A stretch of 57,739 nucleotides of DNA, from contig CAIYMF010000256.1 of NCBI GenBank assembly GCA_903927265.1, forward strand, positions 1 through 57,739, given 5' to 3'. The stretch's first letter is position 1, and every line of letters begins with the position of its first letter. The notes beneath the pieces were generated by a model. It saw only the letters and a program-made list of their open reading frames with translations, did not search any database and was not told the origin of the DNA. Positions 16,920 through 25,543 of the stretch are shown piece after piece. This DNA is from an uncultured bacterium. Lineage in GTDB: Bacteria; Actinomycetota; Actinomycetes; S36-B12; CAIYMF01. Made by a program: the position numbers and the translations under genes.

Positions 16920-18782
16920 TTACGAGTGGGGCGCGACCGTCACGCGGTAGGGCAAGGTCGGTGCCGCGGAGCCTGAGATCGCGATGAGGTACGACGTGGG
17001 TACTCCGGTCGCTGGGATGATGAGTTGGTAAACGCTGGCGGCATCAGCGGTCGCAAGCGGAGTGGACGTGTCACTTGCGTCAAACACGGTGATCGTCTGT
17101 CCCGGAGCTGGGTCATCGATTGACACGTCGAGCCCATCGGAGTCATTCACGCGGTACCAGTCGACATCCGATCCAGTGGCGATGACGTCGGCCGCCGAGT
17201 TTCCGGGCGCCTCGAGATCGAGAAGGTGCGCCGAGTCGACAGTGTTTGCGGCGTCTACGCCATGCCAGCGGCTGGCCGTCGAGCCGGGGCCGACGATGTG
17301 TGAAATACGTTCGACTGCCACGACTCGCGCTTGGATGACGTGGCCGGGGCGCACGTTCGTGAAGGGCAACGAACACACGGTCGTGACGCATGCGTGTCCG
17401 GCGTAGCTCAACTTCTTAGCAACCGACCAGGCGCCGCCATCGCTTCGGTAGGCGACACTCCAGTAATCAATACCGTACGAGCCGGTACGGGCCACTCCGC
17501 GCCAACGCACACTAATCGCTGAGTTCGCGGAGTCGCTTGTGATCGAGGTTCCTTGCGGTGCCGTCGGAACGCCACGCAGCACCGTGAGGGGCTGCACCAT
17601 GCCGTACCCGTACAGATCGTCGCGACCCTTCGTGCCTAGATCGCGTGCAGTGGCCTGCATTTCCGTTGCGATGCGGGCCGCGGTCCACGAGGGGAACCTC
17701 GAGGCAACCAGTGCGGCAGATGCTGACACGAACGGGGTAGCCATCGAGGTGCCGCTCATGCGCACATAGATGTGGCGGGGTTGGTGCGTTGTCGCATTGA
17801 GGGGGCAAACGTCGGTTGCCTCGGTTTCGTAGGTCAGCGCACAGGAGGTCGACAAAATGTCGACACCCGGGGCTACAAGATCAACCTGCGAGCCGATGCT
17901 GGAGAACGACGCCAAGCTCAAATCGCGATCAACGGCACCTACGCCGACGACTCCGGGGTAGCTCGCCGGGTAACTCGGAACGCGGGCTCCGTCATTTCCG
18001 GCAGCGGCGACCACCACAATGTTGCGGCTGCGTGCGTAGTCAACAGCTCGCTTGAGTACGTCTGTGGCGTCGGGACCGCCGAGTGAGAGGTTGATGACCC
18101 GCACGCCTGGCTGCTTGGCGGCCCACACGATTCCCGAGGCCACGGTCGCGTCGGTCGCAGACTCGCCATTGAACACGTCAACCGGAAGGATGCGCACTCC
18201 TGGGGCGAGTCCCGAACCACCAACCCCGTTGTTGGCGCGTGCGGCGATGATGCCCGCGACGTGTGTTCCGTGACTGCCAGGATCGACGGCGCGAGCGGGG
18301 TTAGCGATGTTCTTGCCGGCCAGAACAGCACCCGCAAGGTCAGGGTGCGCACGGTCAACGCCATCGTCAACGACTGCCACCACGACCTTGGCGCCGCGGC
18401 TCCACGCTTGCGTGCTGCTGAAACTGAGTGCGCGCAGCCCCCATTGCGAGGCAACGCTGGGGTCGATTGCGGCTGTGCTCACGACGGTTCCTAGGCGGTG
18501 CATCGGAACCGTCACGTTGGCGGCCTGAACCCCGGGAACGGAGCGCAGGGTGCGCGCGAGAGCCGCGGCGTCCTGCTGCGAGGAGGCAACGGTGGTGCGA
18601 ACCTCAGGAGCTCCGGTGTCTGTTCCGACGGCGTAGGTGACCGTCACTGGGGCGGTCGGTACCGGAGTCGTGGCCTCATCGGCATAGGCGGCCGAGGTGC
18701 CGAGCGCACCCAGCATGGCTGCGGGCAGGCAGGCAGCAACCACCATCGCGGCACGGTGAAGGTGCCGAGGGGCGGTCGTCAT
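16920..18782 (-). CDS. secreted S8 family (subtilisin-like) serine protease
   Basis: This 620-residue secreted protease has a signal peptide (about 1-34, likely cleaved after SAAYA) and a pro-region (about 40-110) with an inhibitor-I9-like pattern. The catalytic subtilase domain shows the triad D139 (VVAVVDDGVDRAHPDL), H171 (GSHGTHVAG) and S346 (MSGTSMATP), with N263 in AAGNDG forming the oxyanion hole. A C-terminal region of about 215 residues looks beta-rich, with a fibronectin-like segment and a final domain resembling bacterial pre-peptidase C-terminal modules. A GGAGGGTGGAG sequence lies just before the start. The next upstream gene encodes another exported protein on the same strand, 48 bp away. 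Confidence 0.92.
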   Translation of the reverse strand: MTTAPRHLHRAAMVVAACLPAAMLGALGTSAAYADEATTPVPTAPVTVTYAVGTDTGAPEVRTTVASSQQDAAALARTLRSVPGVQAANVTVPMHRLGTVVSTAAIDPSVASQWGLRALSFSSTQAWSRGAKVVVAVVDDGVDRAHPDLAGAVLAGKNIANPARAVDPGSHGTHVAGIIAARANNGVGGSGLAPGVRILPVDVFNGESATDATVASGIVWAAKQPGVRVINLSLGGPDATDVLKRAVDYARSRNIVVVAAAGNDGARVPSYPASYPGVVGVGAVDRDLSLASFSSIGSQVDLVAPGVDILSTSCALTYETEATDVCPLNATTHQPRHIYVRMSGTSMATPFVSASAALVASRFPSWTAARIATEMQATARDLGTKGRDDLYGYGMVQPLTVLRGVPTAPQGTSITSDSANSAISVRWRGVARTGSYGIDYWSVAYRSDGGAWSVAKKLSYAGHACVTTVCSLPFTNVRPGHVIQARVVAVERISHIVGPGSTASRWHGVDAANTVDSAHLLDLEAPGNSAADVIATGSDVDWYRVNDSDGLDVSIDDPAPGQTITVFDASDTSTPLATADAASVYQLIIPATGVPTSYLIAISGSAAPTLPYRVTVAPHS

Positions 18783-18830
18783 AACTCCACCCTCCCATGG
18801 CGGGACTGACCTGTTCTGTATCTACTCATG

Positions 18831-20399
18831 TCATCGGCTCGTTGGTGTCGAAACTGAAGCCGACGGGCGAGGATCCGGAGGCGGAGTTGGCGTGGGCGGA
18901 ATTGGCGGAATCGTCTGATCGAGCAGTGGTGGGCGCGTCGGTGGGCACACCACAGTGGGTGCATCGGTGGGCGAAGGGCTGACAGTGGGCTCTGCGGTCG
19001 GTGTGGCCGTTGTTGTCACCGTGGGCGTGGGTGTGGGCGCTATGAGGCATGCATCGACCGCTGCTTGGTAGTCGCGAGCAGCGAGTTGCTGTGCTGTCAC
19101 AAGTGCCGTTCGGTCGGCAACCGCCAGCTGCCATTGGGCCAGTGCCAGTGCGTAGACGTCGCGAGCGGCCTGAAGGCTTGCCCACGCTCGAGTGACTTGG
19201 GCGATCTTCGCGGCGTACAGCCGGTATTGGCCCAGACCTGCTTGGTAGGCAGCGGAGGCGGCCCAGTACTTCTGCACCTGTCCCTGCCACGCCTTCTGCG
19301 CTTCAGTGAGGGCGGCGCGTGCTTGAGTCAGTGTGTCGGTGCGGGTGGCCAGCGCGGTGGCTTCATCGAAAGTGGGGGCGGATTGCCCGGTGAATGACCA
19401 GCCGCAGCCAGGGCCCGCGTCATCGCGACGGGGCACTCCCACGGTCGTTGCACTGGGCTGAGCGGCAACGGGGGATGGAAGGACGGGGGTGGGAACGGGA
19501 GTAGGTGCGGGGGGCCACAACGGCTCTGTGGGTGTCGCCGAAGGTTCACTCACTTGGGGCAGTGGTTCGAGGGGTAGCCCGAGGTCGCGGGGCAGTACAC
19601 CGGCGGGGGGAGTGGGCAGCGGTGATGGCGCAATCGCAATCGTTTCTGGCGCGAGCCATCCGGTGTACGCGTTGCGATCGATCCATGGTGAGCGCAGCGC
19701 ATCCTCAACCGTCGAATCCATTGAGGCACAGACCGGTTCGATCACGGTCGTGGCCTTGGCATCAACGGCTTGGGCGGCAGCGATGAGGTCGGGATAGGGA
19801 ACGCCGCTTGCGTGGACATCGAGCACGACGTCACCACGCCGCCACACCACGGACGTGACCGTCGAGGGGGAACCGTCAGGTCGGACGTGACCGATCAGGC
19901 CGTTGGCGCCACCCACTGACACCGGCTCAGAACTCACCGAGGACTCGCGTTGGGGGCACGCGGCGATGCGCTGTGACAATTGGTCGAAGGCCAGAGCCCC
20001 TGCGCCCGCGCCATACGCGTGTGCCGACACGGTGAGGGTTCCCGCTGCATTCTCGAACGTGCGCTGCCCGGAAACGGCGGCACCGGGTCCCTTCCACGGC
20101 GTGAGCTGACACGCGTAGTCGTAAGGAGTGCCGACCGCCCAATCGACCTCGGCTGACGCGAGCCACGCAGTCCCGGGACCTTGGTTGAGTAGAGACGTGA
20201 CCGTGCGCGTCGCGGGGGAGTCGGCGAGAACGGCGAGGGGTGCCAGGGAAGGGCTGGGGGTTGAAGCCGGGGCGGGGGCGGCGGAGCTGGGTAGGACGGG
20301 AATTCCAGCCTTGCCCAGGGCGACGACGAAGGCGACGGGCAGACACAAAGCGAGCGCACCAGCGCCCGCGAGGGCAGGCCACGACCGCTTGCCTGACAT
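18831..20399 (-). CDS. hypothetical exported or membrane-anchored Pro-rich protein with coiled coil
   Basis: I do not recognise this 522-residue protein. It has an N-terminal hydrophobic segment (about 8-30, a signal or anchor) followed by a Pro/Ser/Ala linker. A first globular part (about 55-225) contains LNQGPGTAWLASAEVDWAVG and resembles a secreted sensor-like domain. A Pro-rich stretch (about 255-320) follows, then an Ala/Gln-rich helical region (about 345-445) likely to form a coiled coil. The C-terminus is a low-complexity Pro/Thr tail with several TPTPT-like runs. A strong Shine-Dalgarno sequence AAGGAGGGAG precedes the ATG. The subtilase gene lies 48 bp downstream on the same strand, so a shared envelope role is possible. 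Confidence 0.75.
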   Translation of the reverse strand: MSGKRSWPALAGAGALALCLPVAFVVALGKAGIPVLPSSAAPAPASTPSPSLAPLAVLADSPATRTVTSLLNQGPGTAWLASAEVDWAVGTPYDYACQLTPWKGPGAAVSGQRTFENAAGTLTVSAHAYGAGAGALAFDQLSQRIAACPQRESSVSSEPVSVGGANGLIGHVRPDGSPSTVTSVVWRRGDVVLDVHASGVPYPDLIAAAQAVDAKATTVIEPVCASMDSTVEDALRSPWIDRNAYTGWLAPETIAIAPSPLPTPPAGVLPRDLGLPLEPLPQVSEPSATPTEPLWPPAPTPVPTPVLPSPVAAQPSATTVGVPRRDDAGPGCGWSFTGQSAPTFDEATALATRTDTLTQARAALTEAQKAWQGQVQKYWAASAAYQAGLGQYRLYAAKIAQVTRAWASLQAARDVYALALAQWQLAVADRTALVTAQQLAARDYQAAVDACLIAPTPTPTVTTTATPTAEPTVSPSPTDAPTVVCPPTRPPLLDQTIPPIPPTPTPPPDPRPSASVSTPTSR

Positions 20400-20582
20400 T
20401 GATGCTCCCTCCTTGAACTGTCAAGTCTGGCCGACGATCGACCCGATTCTCGGTACCCACCGTTTCCCGCGCGGCTTCCCGGCACTTCGCGGGCTGCCCC
20501 TACGTTGACGACTGAGAGCGGCACGACGTGCCCGCAACGCCGGATAACCCACCTCGGGGCTTGTGGAAGGGATGATGGAGCC

Positions 20583-22937
20583 ATGTCGGCCCTCGATGAC
20601 TGGTTTCCGGGGGCCTCCACTCCCGACCGTCGTCGTTCGTTGACCCAGCGGCGTTCGGGCCGCCCGCGCCCCCTCACCCGCCCGCCGCGCAGGTTCCGAG
20701 CTCTCGCAGGGCTGATCGTGGGGGCGGTGCTGGTGGCGCCCATCGTGGCTCTGATGGCGGTACCCGCTGTCAGCGGTGTCGGCATTGGCGCCCGTGAAGT
20801 GGTCTGGCAGTGGGAAAGTCTGCCCACCGATCTTCCACTCAATGCCCCCCTTCCTCAGCGGTCGACGATGTACGCAGCCGACGGCACCACCGTCATCGCA
20901 AGTTACTACGCCGAAAACCGCATTCCGGTCGCGCTCAAGCAGATGCCCCCGGTGATGGTCGGGGCAGTCCTGAGCATCGAGGACGACAGGTACTACGAAC
21001 ACGGTGCACTGGACGTTCGCGGAACGACGCGCGCGGTTGTCAACAATCTGGCCGGCCGGTCAAGGCAGGGCGGAAGCAGCATCACGCAGCAGTACGTGAA
21101 GAACCTGCTACTCACCGAAGCGCGCAGCGATGCGCAGCGGCGCGAAGTGACGGCCACCACACTCGATCGCAAACTGCGCGAGGCTCGGCTTGCTGTTGAG
21201 GCCGAACGCACTCTCGGTAAAGACGGTGTCCTCGCGGCGTATCTCAACACCGTGTACTTCGGCCGAGGCGCCTACGGTGTCGCTACCGCCGCCGAGCGGT
21301 TTTTCGGCATCAAACTCGCCGACATCACTCCTGCTCAGGCAGCCACTTTGGCGGGAATGCTCAAGAGCCCGACCAATTACGACCCCATCACCAATCCGCG
21401 CCTGTCAAAGGTGCGACGCAATGTGGTGTTGGGTCGCATGGTTGATACGGGAGTAATCACTGCGGCGCAGGCGAAGAAGGCCAAGGCCGCGCCGTTGACC
21501 ATCAAACTGACGCAACCGTCCAACGGATGCAGCAAGTCGAAGTGGCAGTTTTACTGCCAGATGGTGCTCGACACCATCGCTGACGATCCGGCCTTCGGTG
21601 CCACCAAGGAAGCGCGTGCTGACCTTCTCTTCCGCGGTGGTCTTCGCATCGTGACGGCGATGGATCCCCAGGCGATGGCGATCGCTCAGCACGCGGTTGA
21701 TGCGGCCCTCGCACCCACGAACCGAGTGGCGACGTCGATGGCGGTGGTGCAGCCCGGAACCGGCAAGGTGTTGGCGATCGCGACCAACCGAAACTGGGGC
21801 ACTCGCGAGAAGAAGGGGGAAACCGAAATCGTGCTTCCGGCGGTGCCTCGGTTCCAGCCGGGATCAACCTTCAAGCCGATCACCTTGGCCACAGCCCTTG
21901 AGCAAGGTTTCTCCCCTTACACCAAGCTCGACACCCCCGACGGTTACCAGCCGGCAACATTGAACGCCCCGGACGGCGGCTTCCACAACGACGACGATCA
22001 GGGTCACGGCGTCATCAACGCTTTCGACGCTACTGCTCAGTCGGTCAACACCTTCTATGTGCAGTTGATCGAACGCGCGGGCGTACTTCGGGTGGCTGAT
22101 ATGGCCGGTCGCCTCGGAATGACGTCATTGCCTCGCAGCGGCTCGAAGGCGGTTGGCTCGAAGGATGCGGCCCTCACACTTGGTGCCTTTGAAACCTCAC
22201 CAGTCCAGATGGCCAACGTGTACGCAACTCTGGCCGCGCATGGACGGGCCTGCCCTGCGGTGGTGATCTCCTCGATCACCCGCAATGACGGCACTGCCGT
22301 TGCGTCTCCAACAACTCAATGCCGTCAGGTGGTGTCACCTGCAGTGGCCGACATGGTGACCGAGGTGTTGCAACGCACATTCACACCGTCAGGAACAGCG
22401 GCCGGTCTAGGAATAGAAGGTCGACCCGCCGCCGGCAAGACCGGAACGACGAACAACTCGGGAGCGACCTGGTTTGCGGGTTACGTGCCGCAGTACGCAA
22501 CGGCCGTGTGGGTGGGTGATCCGCGTGGTCCGACCTATGCCCTGCGCGATGTCGAAGCGTACGGCGAGACTTTCGGCGTCGTGTACGGCCGCTCCATTGC
22601 CGGGCCCGAATGGCAGGAGGCCATGACTGCACTCACCAATGGATTACCGGTGGTGCCGTTTACCCCCGCCGATCCGTCGGCCCTCATCGGCGTCAGTCCG
22701 AGTGTTCCCGACGTACGGGGGCTCGCGCGTGACGCAGCAATCGCCAGTCTCATCCGCGGCGGATATCGCGTGGTGGTGTCGGCGAAAACTGCCGATCCAG
22801 ACCCCCTGTCGGTTCCCGGAATCGTTGCGGCACAGTCGCCGGTTGCGGGCACACCTTCAGGCCTGGACTCGACGGTCACTCTGACCCTGACTGACGGCTC
22901 CGACACAGCGGTGCGAATCCCTGGCCAAGGCGCGTAG
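20583..22937 (+). CDS. class A penicillin-binding protein (PBP1A-type) with PASTA domain
   Basis: This 784-residue bifunctional peptidoglycan synthase polymerises glycan strands and cross-links peptides outside the membrane. It has an Arg/Pro-rich cytoplasmic tail and a transmembrane helix (about 40-65). The GT51 domain has EDDRYYEHGALDVRG with QGGSSITQQYVKN. The transpeptidase domain has the SxxK motif in PGSTFKPIT, SVN as SxN, and the KTGTT box. A single PASTA domain follows (about 700-780, from SVPDVRGLARDAAIASLIRG). GGAG precedes the ATG at 20583; an in-frame upstream start at 20505 has less support. Its stop codon overlaps the -10 box of the next gene. Confidence 0.95.
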   Translation: MSALDDWFPGASTPDRRRSLTQRRSGRPRPLTRPPRRFRALAGLIVGAVLVAPIVALMAVPAVSGVGIGAREVVWQWESLPTDLPLNAPLPQRSTMYAADGTTVIASYYAENRIPVALKQMPPVMVGAVLSIEDDRYYEHGALDVRGTTRAVVNNLAGRSRQGGSSITQQYVKNLLLTEARSDAQRREVTATTLDRKLREARLAVEAERTLGKDGVLAAYLNTVYFGRGAYGVATAAERFFGIKLADITPAQAATLAGMLKSPTNYDPITNPRLSKVRRNVVLGRMVDTGVITAAQAKKAKAAPLTIKLTQPSNGCSKSKWQFYCQMVLDTIADDPAFGATKEARADLLFRGGLRIVTAMDPQAMAIAQHAVDAALAPTNRVATSMAVVQPGTGKVLAIATNRNWGTREKKGETEIVLPAVPRFQPGSTFKPITLATALEQGFSPYTKLDTPDGYQPATLNAPDGGFHNDDDQGHGVINAFDATAQSVNTFYVQLIERAGVLRVADMAGRLGMTSLPRSGSKAVGSKDAALTLGAFETSPVQMANVYATLAAHGRACPAVVISSITRNDGTAVASPTTQCRQVVSPAVADMVTEVLQRTFTPSGTAAGLGIEGRPAAGKTGTTNNSGATWFAGYVPQYATAVWVGDPRGPTYALRDVEAYGETFGVVYGRSIAGPEWQEAMTALTNGLPVVPFTPADPSALIGVSPSVPDVRGLARDAAIASLIRGGYRVVVSAKTADPDPLSVPGIVAAQSPVAGTPSGLDSTVTLTLTDGSDTAVRIPGQGA

Positions 22938-22940
22938 GGT
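22935..22940 (+). promoter_or_regulatory. -10 box TAGGGT overlapping the upstream stop codon
   Basis: The TAG stop of the penicillin-binding protein gene is also the first half of TAGGGT, which ends exactly 6 nt before the GTG start of the CPBP protease gene. The same bases would therefore end one protein and position RNA polymerase for a leaderless transcript of the next. Confidence 0.45.
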
Positions 22941-22946
22941 CGCCGC

Positions 22947-23678
22947 GTGCTCTTCATTCCGGTCATCGTCGTACTAGGCGTCCTCGTGCTGCTCAACCTG
23001 ATGAACAACAGGTGGAAGGAAAAGTGGTACGTACCCACGTGCATCGTCGGATCCCTCATTCTGCTCGGCATCGGATTGCTCGATAAGCAGACGTGGACCC
23101 AGATGGGCCTCGGGCCAGGTACCTATCTCACCGGGCTCCTGTGGGCGGCCGGTTGTGTGCTGGCAGTACTGGCTTTGTACTTCATCGGAATCGCATTGCC
23201 GTTCACCCGCAAGTTTTTCTACGACGAGCGCGGTGGTGAGCAAGGCGGGTGGGATCTCATGCGCAATGCGCTCGTGATCGTGCCCTTCGGAACAGTGTTG
23301 CTCGAAGAAGTGGCGTTCCGCGGAGTGTTGCTGGCGATGGTCTGGTCGCGATTCGGTTTGGTGTGGGGCATTGCGGTGTCGTCACTTGCCTTCGGGCTCT
23401 GGCATATCCTGCCGTCGCTTGTCATGCACGAGACCAACGCAGGGGTGTCGGCCACGCTCGGAACAGGAACTCGTGGCCAAGTGATTTCTGTGGTGTTGTC
23501 TGTGGTGGGTACAGCTCTTGCGGGAGTGGTGTTCTGTTTGCTTCGTGTGGGAAGTGGCAGTTTGCTCGCGCCGATGGGACTGCACTGGGCGACCAACGGA
23601 CTGGGTTTCGTGTTCACTTGGGGTCTGTTCCGCCGCAGTCGTCGAACCGGTGGACTGGCCGCGACGGCAGGGGAGTGA
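22947..23678 (+). CDS. CPBP family intramembrane glutamic endopeptidase
   Basis: This 243-residue membrane protein of the CPBP (CAAX protease / Rce1-like, Abi) family has about seven hydrophobic segments. The family motifs are present: EEVAFRGVLLAM with the paired glutamates and arginine, the histidine in FGLWHILPS, and GLHWATNGLGF. Members cleave substrates within the membrane, and in bacteria their substrates are mostly unknown. The GTG start lies 9 bp after the penicillin-binding protein stop, and the gamma-glutamylcyclotransferase-like gene begins 2 bp after this one ends. Confidence 0.9.
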   Translation: MLFIPVIVVLGVLVLLNLMNNRWKEKWYVPTCIVGSLILLGIGLLDKQTWTQMGLGPGTYLTGLLWAAGCVLAVLALYFIGIALPFTRKFFYDERGGEQGGWDLMRNALVIVPFGTVLLEEVAFRGVLLAMVWSRFGLVWGIAVSSLAFGLWHILPSLVMHETNAGVSATLGTGTRGQVISVVLSVVGTALAGVVFCLLRVGSGSLLAPMGLHWATNGLGFVFTWGLFRRSRRTGGLAATAGE

Positions 23679-23680
23679 GA

Positions 23681-24091
23681 ATGTCGCTGCTCGAATCACC
23701 GGTTGTTGATGGCGACCTGTTGCCCGTTTTCGTCTACGGAACGCTGCAACCCGACGAAGTGCGCTGGTTCGCTCTCGCTTCCCGGGTCGTTGATCACGTC
23801 GGCGTTCCCGATCACGTGCGTGGACGACTGTGGGACACCGGTTACGACTATCCGGCCCTGACGCGCGATGGAGATCAACTCGCGCCGGGGTGTGTGCTGC
23901 ACCTCATCCCAGAAACCGCCGAAGCCACGTGGCAACTCCTCGTTGAGATTGAGGGTGCCGTCGATGGGTTTTACCTGCCGTGTGTCGTGACGACCGAGTC
24001 AGGAGTGCGCGCGCTCGTGTTCGTGTACGACGCCGAGCCTGAGGACTTCTTTGTGCCGATCAGGGCGTGGCGCCACGGACCGGTGAGCTAA
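23681..24091 (+). CDS. gamma-glutamylcyclotransferase family protein (AIG2-like)
   Basis: This 136-residue protein carries the nucleotide-fold signature FVYGTLQPDEVRW of the GGCT/AIG2 family, and VEIEGAVDGFYLP supplies the expected catalytic glutamate. Family members release 5-oxoproline from gamma-glutamyl compounds, but many bacterial homologues are uncharacterised. The start is the ATG at 23681, preceded by GGGGAGTGAGA. The frame extends further upstream, but that sequence lies within the CPBP gene and is a shadow. Probably co-transcribed with the CPBP gene; ends convergent with the next gene. Confidence 0.85.
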   Translation: MSLLESPVVDGDLLPVFVYGTLQPDEVRWFALASRVVDHVGVPDHVRGRLWDTGYDYPALTRDGDQLAPGCVLHLIPETAEATWQLLVEIEGAVDGFYLPCVVTTESGVRALVFVYDAEPEDFFVPIRAWRHGPVS

Positions 24092-24102
24092 GACGAGCTG
24101 AC

Positions 24103-24609
24103 CTACTCGCTGACGGGTGGTGCGGCGGGCTTCTTGGCGGCGGCCTTCTTTGCTGGCTTCTTCGCGACAGTTTCGATCGGCCCGGTGGGAGTGTCGTCGT
24201 CGGCGGGGGCGGGTGAGGCGGAAGCCTCGGTCGACGCGTCGGCAGCCTTCTGAGCATCCGCCTTTTCAGCGGCATCAGCCAGGGCGCTCGCAGAGTCTGC
24301 GGCTGCCTGAGCGGCGGTGTCGGCGGCGCGGGTGGCCGCATCGGCTGCCTGCTGCGCGGCGTCTTTGGCTGCGGCTTTCACGTCACCGGCTTCGTCGGGG
24401 AGTTTGTCGGCCGCCTTGGACACCGCATCGGCGGCCTTGCTGGCGACATCGCCTACGGAACTGGCGGCTGATGCTGCGGTCTCGCTGACCGCATCGGCCC
24501 AGCCGCCCATGGCCTCGCTGACCTGGGTCTGACGGTTGCGGCGAACAATCACCGCTGCCGCTGCGGCGCCTGCTAGGGCCACCGATGCCACGACGAGCTT
24601 CTTCATCAC
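24103..24609 (-). CDS. hypothetical Ala/Lys-rich membrane-anchored helical protein
   Basis: I do not recognise a named family. The 168 residues begin with a hydrophobic segment (about 3-21, LVVASVALAGAAAAAVIV) followed by an RRNRQ stop-transfer sequence. About 90 residues of Ala/Asp/Lys-rich heptad-like sequence follow (KAADAVSKAADKLPDEAG, then AAQQAADAATRAADTAAQAA), predicted to be a long amphipathic helix similar to late-embryogenesis or apolipoprotein-like proteins. The tail is basic and histone-H1-like (KKPAKKAAAKKPAAPP). GGGAGG precedes the ATG. The composition suggests a structural or stress role, or nucleic-acid contact by the tail, but this is inference. Confidence 0.7.
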   Translation of the reverse strand: MMKKLVVASVALAGAAAAAVIVRRNRQTQVSEAMGGWADAVSETAASAASSVGDVASKAADAVSKAADKLPDEAGDVKAAAKDAAQQAADAATRAADTAAQAAADSASALADAAEKADAQKAADASTEASASPAPADDDTPTGPIETVAKKPAKKAAAKKPAAPPVSE

Positions 24610-24670
24610 TGCCTCCCGATCACCGATGCCCCGCGGGGTCTTAGGGCGACGTTACCCGACCCACTCGAAT

Positions 24671-24703
24671 GCCGCCTGCCCGCCCAGAGTTCAGGTAGGC
24701 GGC
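24671..24703. promoter_or_regulatory. inverted repeat upstream of the DUF6325 gene
   Basis: GCCGCCT (24671-24677) pairs with AGGCGGC (24697-24703) and the pairing extends inward past one mismatch. It lies just upstream of a possible -10 box TAGTGT at 24713-24718. It could be an operator or the end of a minus-strand leader. There is no direct evidence for either. Confidence 0.3.
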
Positions 24704-24756
24704 AATAACCGGTAGTGTCCCCCTATCAAAGGACACCCCGCACTGGATGGAGCATC

Positions 24757-25182
24757 ATGAGCATCGGACCCGTTGAGTACATCGTGGTGCAGTTCCCGGG
24801 CAATCAGTTCAATGGCGGCATAGCCCCCGAACTGAAAAGTCTGGTCGATTCAGGAACGATTCGCATCATTGACTTGGTCTTCATCGCCAAGGGTCCAGAA
24901 GGCAACGTTGCCTTCTTCGAAATTGATGGCCTTGACCAGGAGGTTTCGGCTGCCTTCCTCGATGTGCCTGCGCAGATCGAAGGTTTGATCAACGAAGACG
25001 ACATTGCGTTGATCGCTGCAGAACTTGAGCCCAACTCGTCAGCCGCGCTGCTCGTGTGGGAAAACACCTGGGCCGGTCGCTTTGCTCAGGCCGTCATGGG
25101 TGCTGGTGGTCAGGTTGTTCTGCGCGATCACATCCCGTACGAAGCCGTTGTAGCAGCGGTCGAGGCCGCTGCTGCCGGCTGA
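24757..25182 (+). CDS. DUF6325 family protein
   Basis: This 141-residue soluble protein begins SIGPVEYIVVQFPGNQFNGG and includes GTIRIIDLVFIAKGPEGNV and LLVWENTWAGRFAQAVMGAG. This matches the actinobacterial DUF6325 (DUF1269-like) family. GGAG precedes the ATG at 24757; an upstream in-frame start lacks a ribosome site. A SHOCT-domain gene follows after 44 bp, the usual partner of this family, so they probably form one operon. The function is not established, and a role in envelope stress has been suspected for such pairs only from context. Confidence 0.85.
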   Translation: MSIGPVEYIVVQFPGNQFNGGIAPELKSLVDSGTIRIIDLVFIAKGPEGNVAFFEIDGLDQEVSAAFLDVPAQIEGLINEDDIALIAAELEPNSSAALLVWENTWAGRFAQAVMGAGGQVVLRDHIPYEAVVAAVEAAAAG

Positions 25183-25226
25183 TCCACTGCTCTTACCCCA
25201 CCCAACCCTGAGCGAAGGAGAACATC

Positions 25227-25502
25227 ATGAGGCGTCGAGGACCAAGTTTGCTGCGAGTCGCAGCTGTCGCAGGTACCGCCACCGCGGTGTCGGGCCACGT
25301 GTCCAACAAGCAGGAAGAAAAGGCTGAGGCCAAGGCAGCTCAGCAGCAGGCGCAGGCCCAACCTGTAGCAGCTCCCGTTGCCGCGGCCCCCGCGGAAGAC
25401 GACCAGATGGCCAAGCTCACCGAACTCGGTGAACTGCACGCCAAGGGCATCCTCACCGATGAGGAGTTCTCGGCCGCGAAGGCCAAGGTTCTCGGTATCT
25501 GA
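25227..25502 (+). CDS. SHOCT domain-containing protein
   Basis: This 91-residue protein has a short hydrophobic N-terminal segment (about 9-25), a Gln/Ala-rich linker (about 28-55) and a C-terminal SHOCT domain (about 61-90) reading KLTELGELHAKGILTDEEF followed by AKAKVLG. SHOCT modules are short C-terminal helices thought to mediate oligomerisation. GAAGGAG lies 6-8 nt before the ATG. It follows the DUF6325 gene in the same orientation, and the pairing is common in Actinomycetota. Confidence 0.88.
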   Translation: MRRRGPSLLRVAAVAGTATAVSGHVSNKQEEKAEAKAAQQQAQAQPVAAPVAAAPAEDDQMAKLTELGELHAKGILTDEEFSAAKAKVLGI

Positions 25503-25531
25503 TCTACCCCACAGACAGCGGGCACTCGTCG

Positions 25532-25537
25532 TATCCT
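25532..25537 (+). promoter_or_regulatory. -10 box TATCCT, leaderless-type promoter
   Basis: TATCCT ends exactly 6 nt before the ATG of the Crp/Fnr regulator gene and no Shine-Dalgarno sequence lies between. This is the closest match to consensus among the leaderless-type boxes in the window. Confidence 0.5.
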
Positions 25538-25543
25538 CGACGC

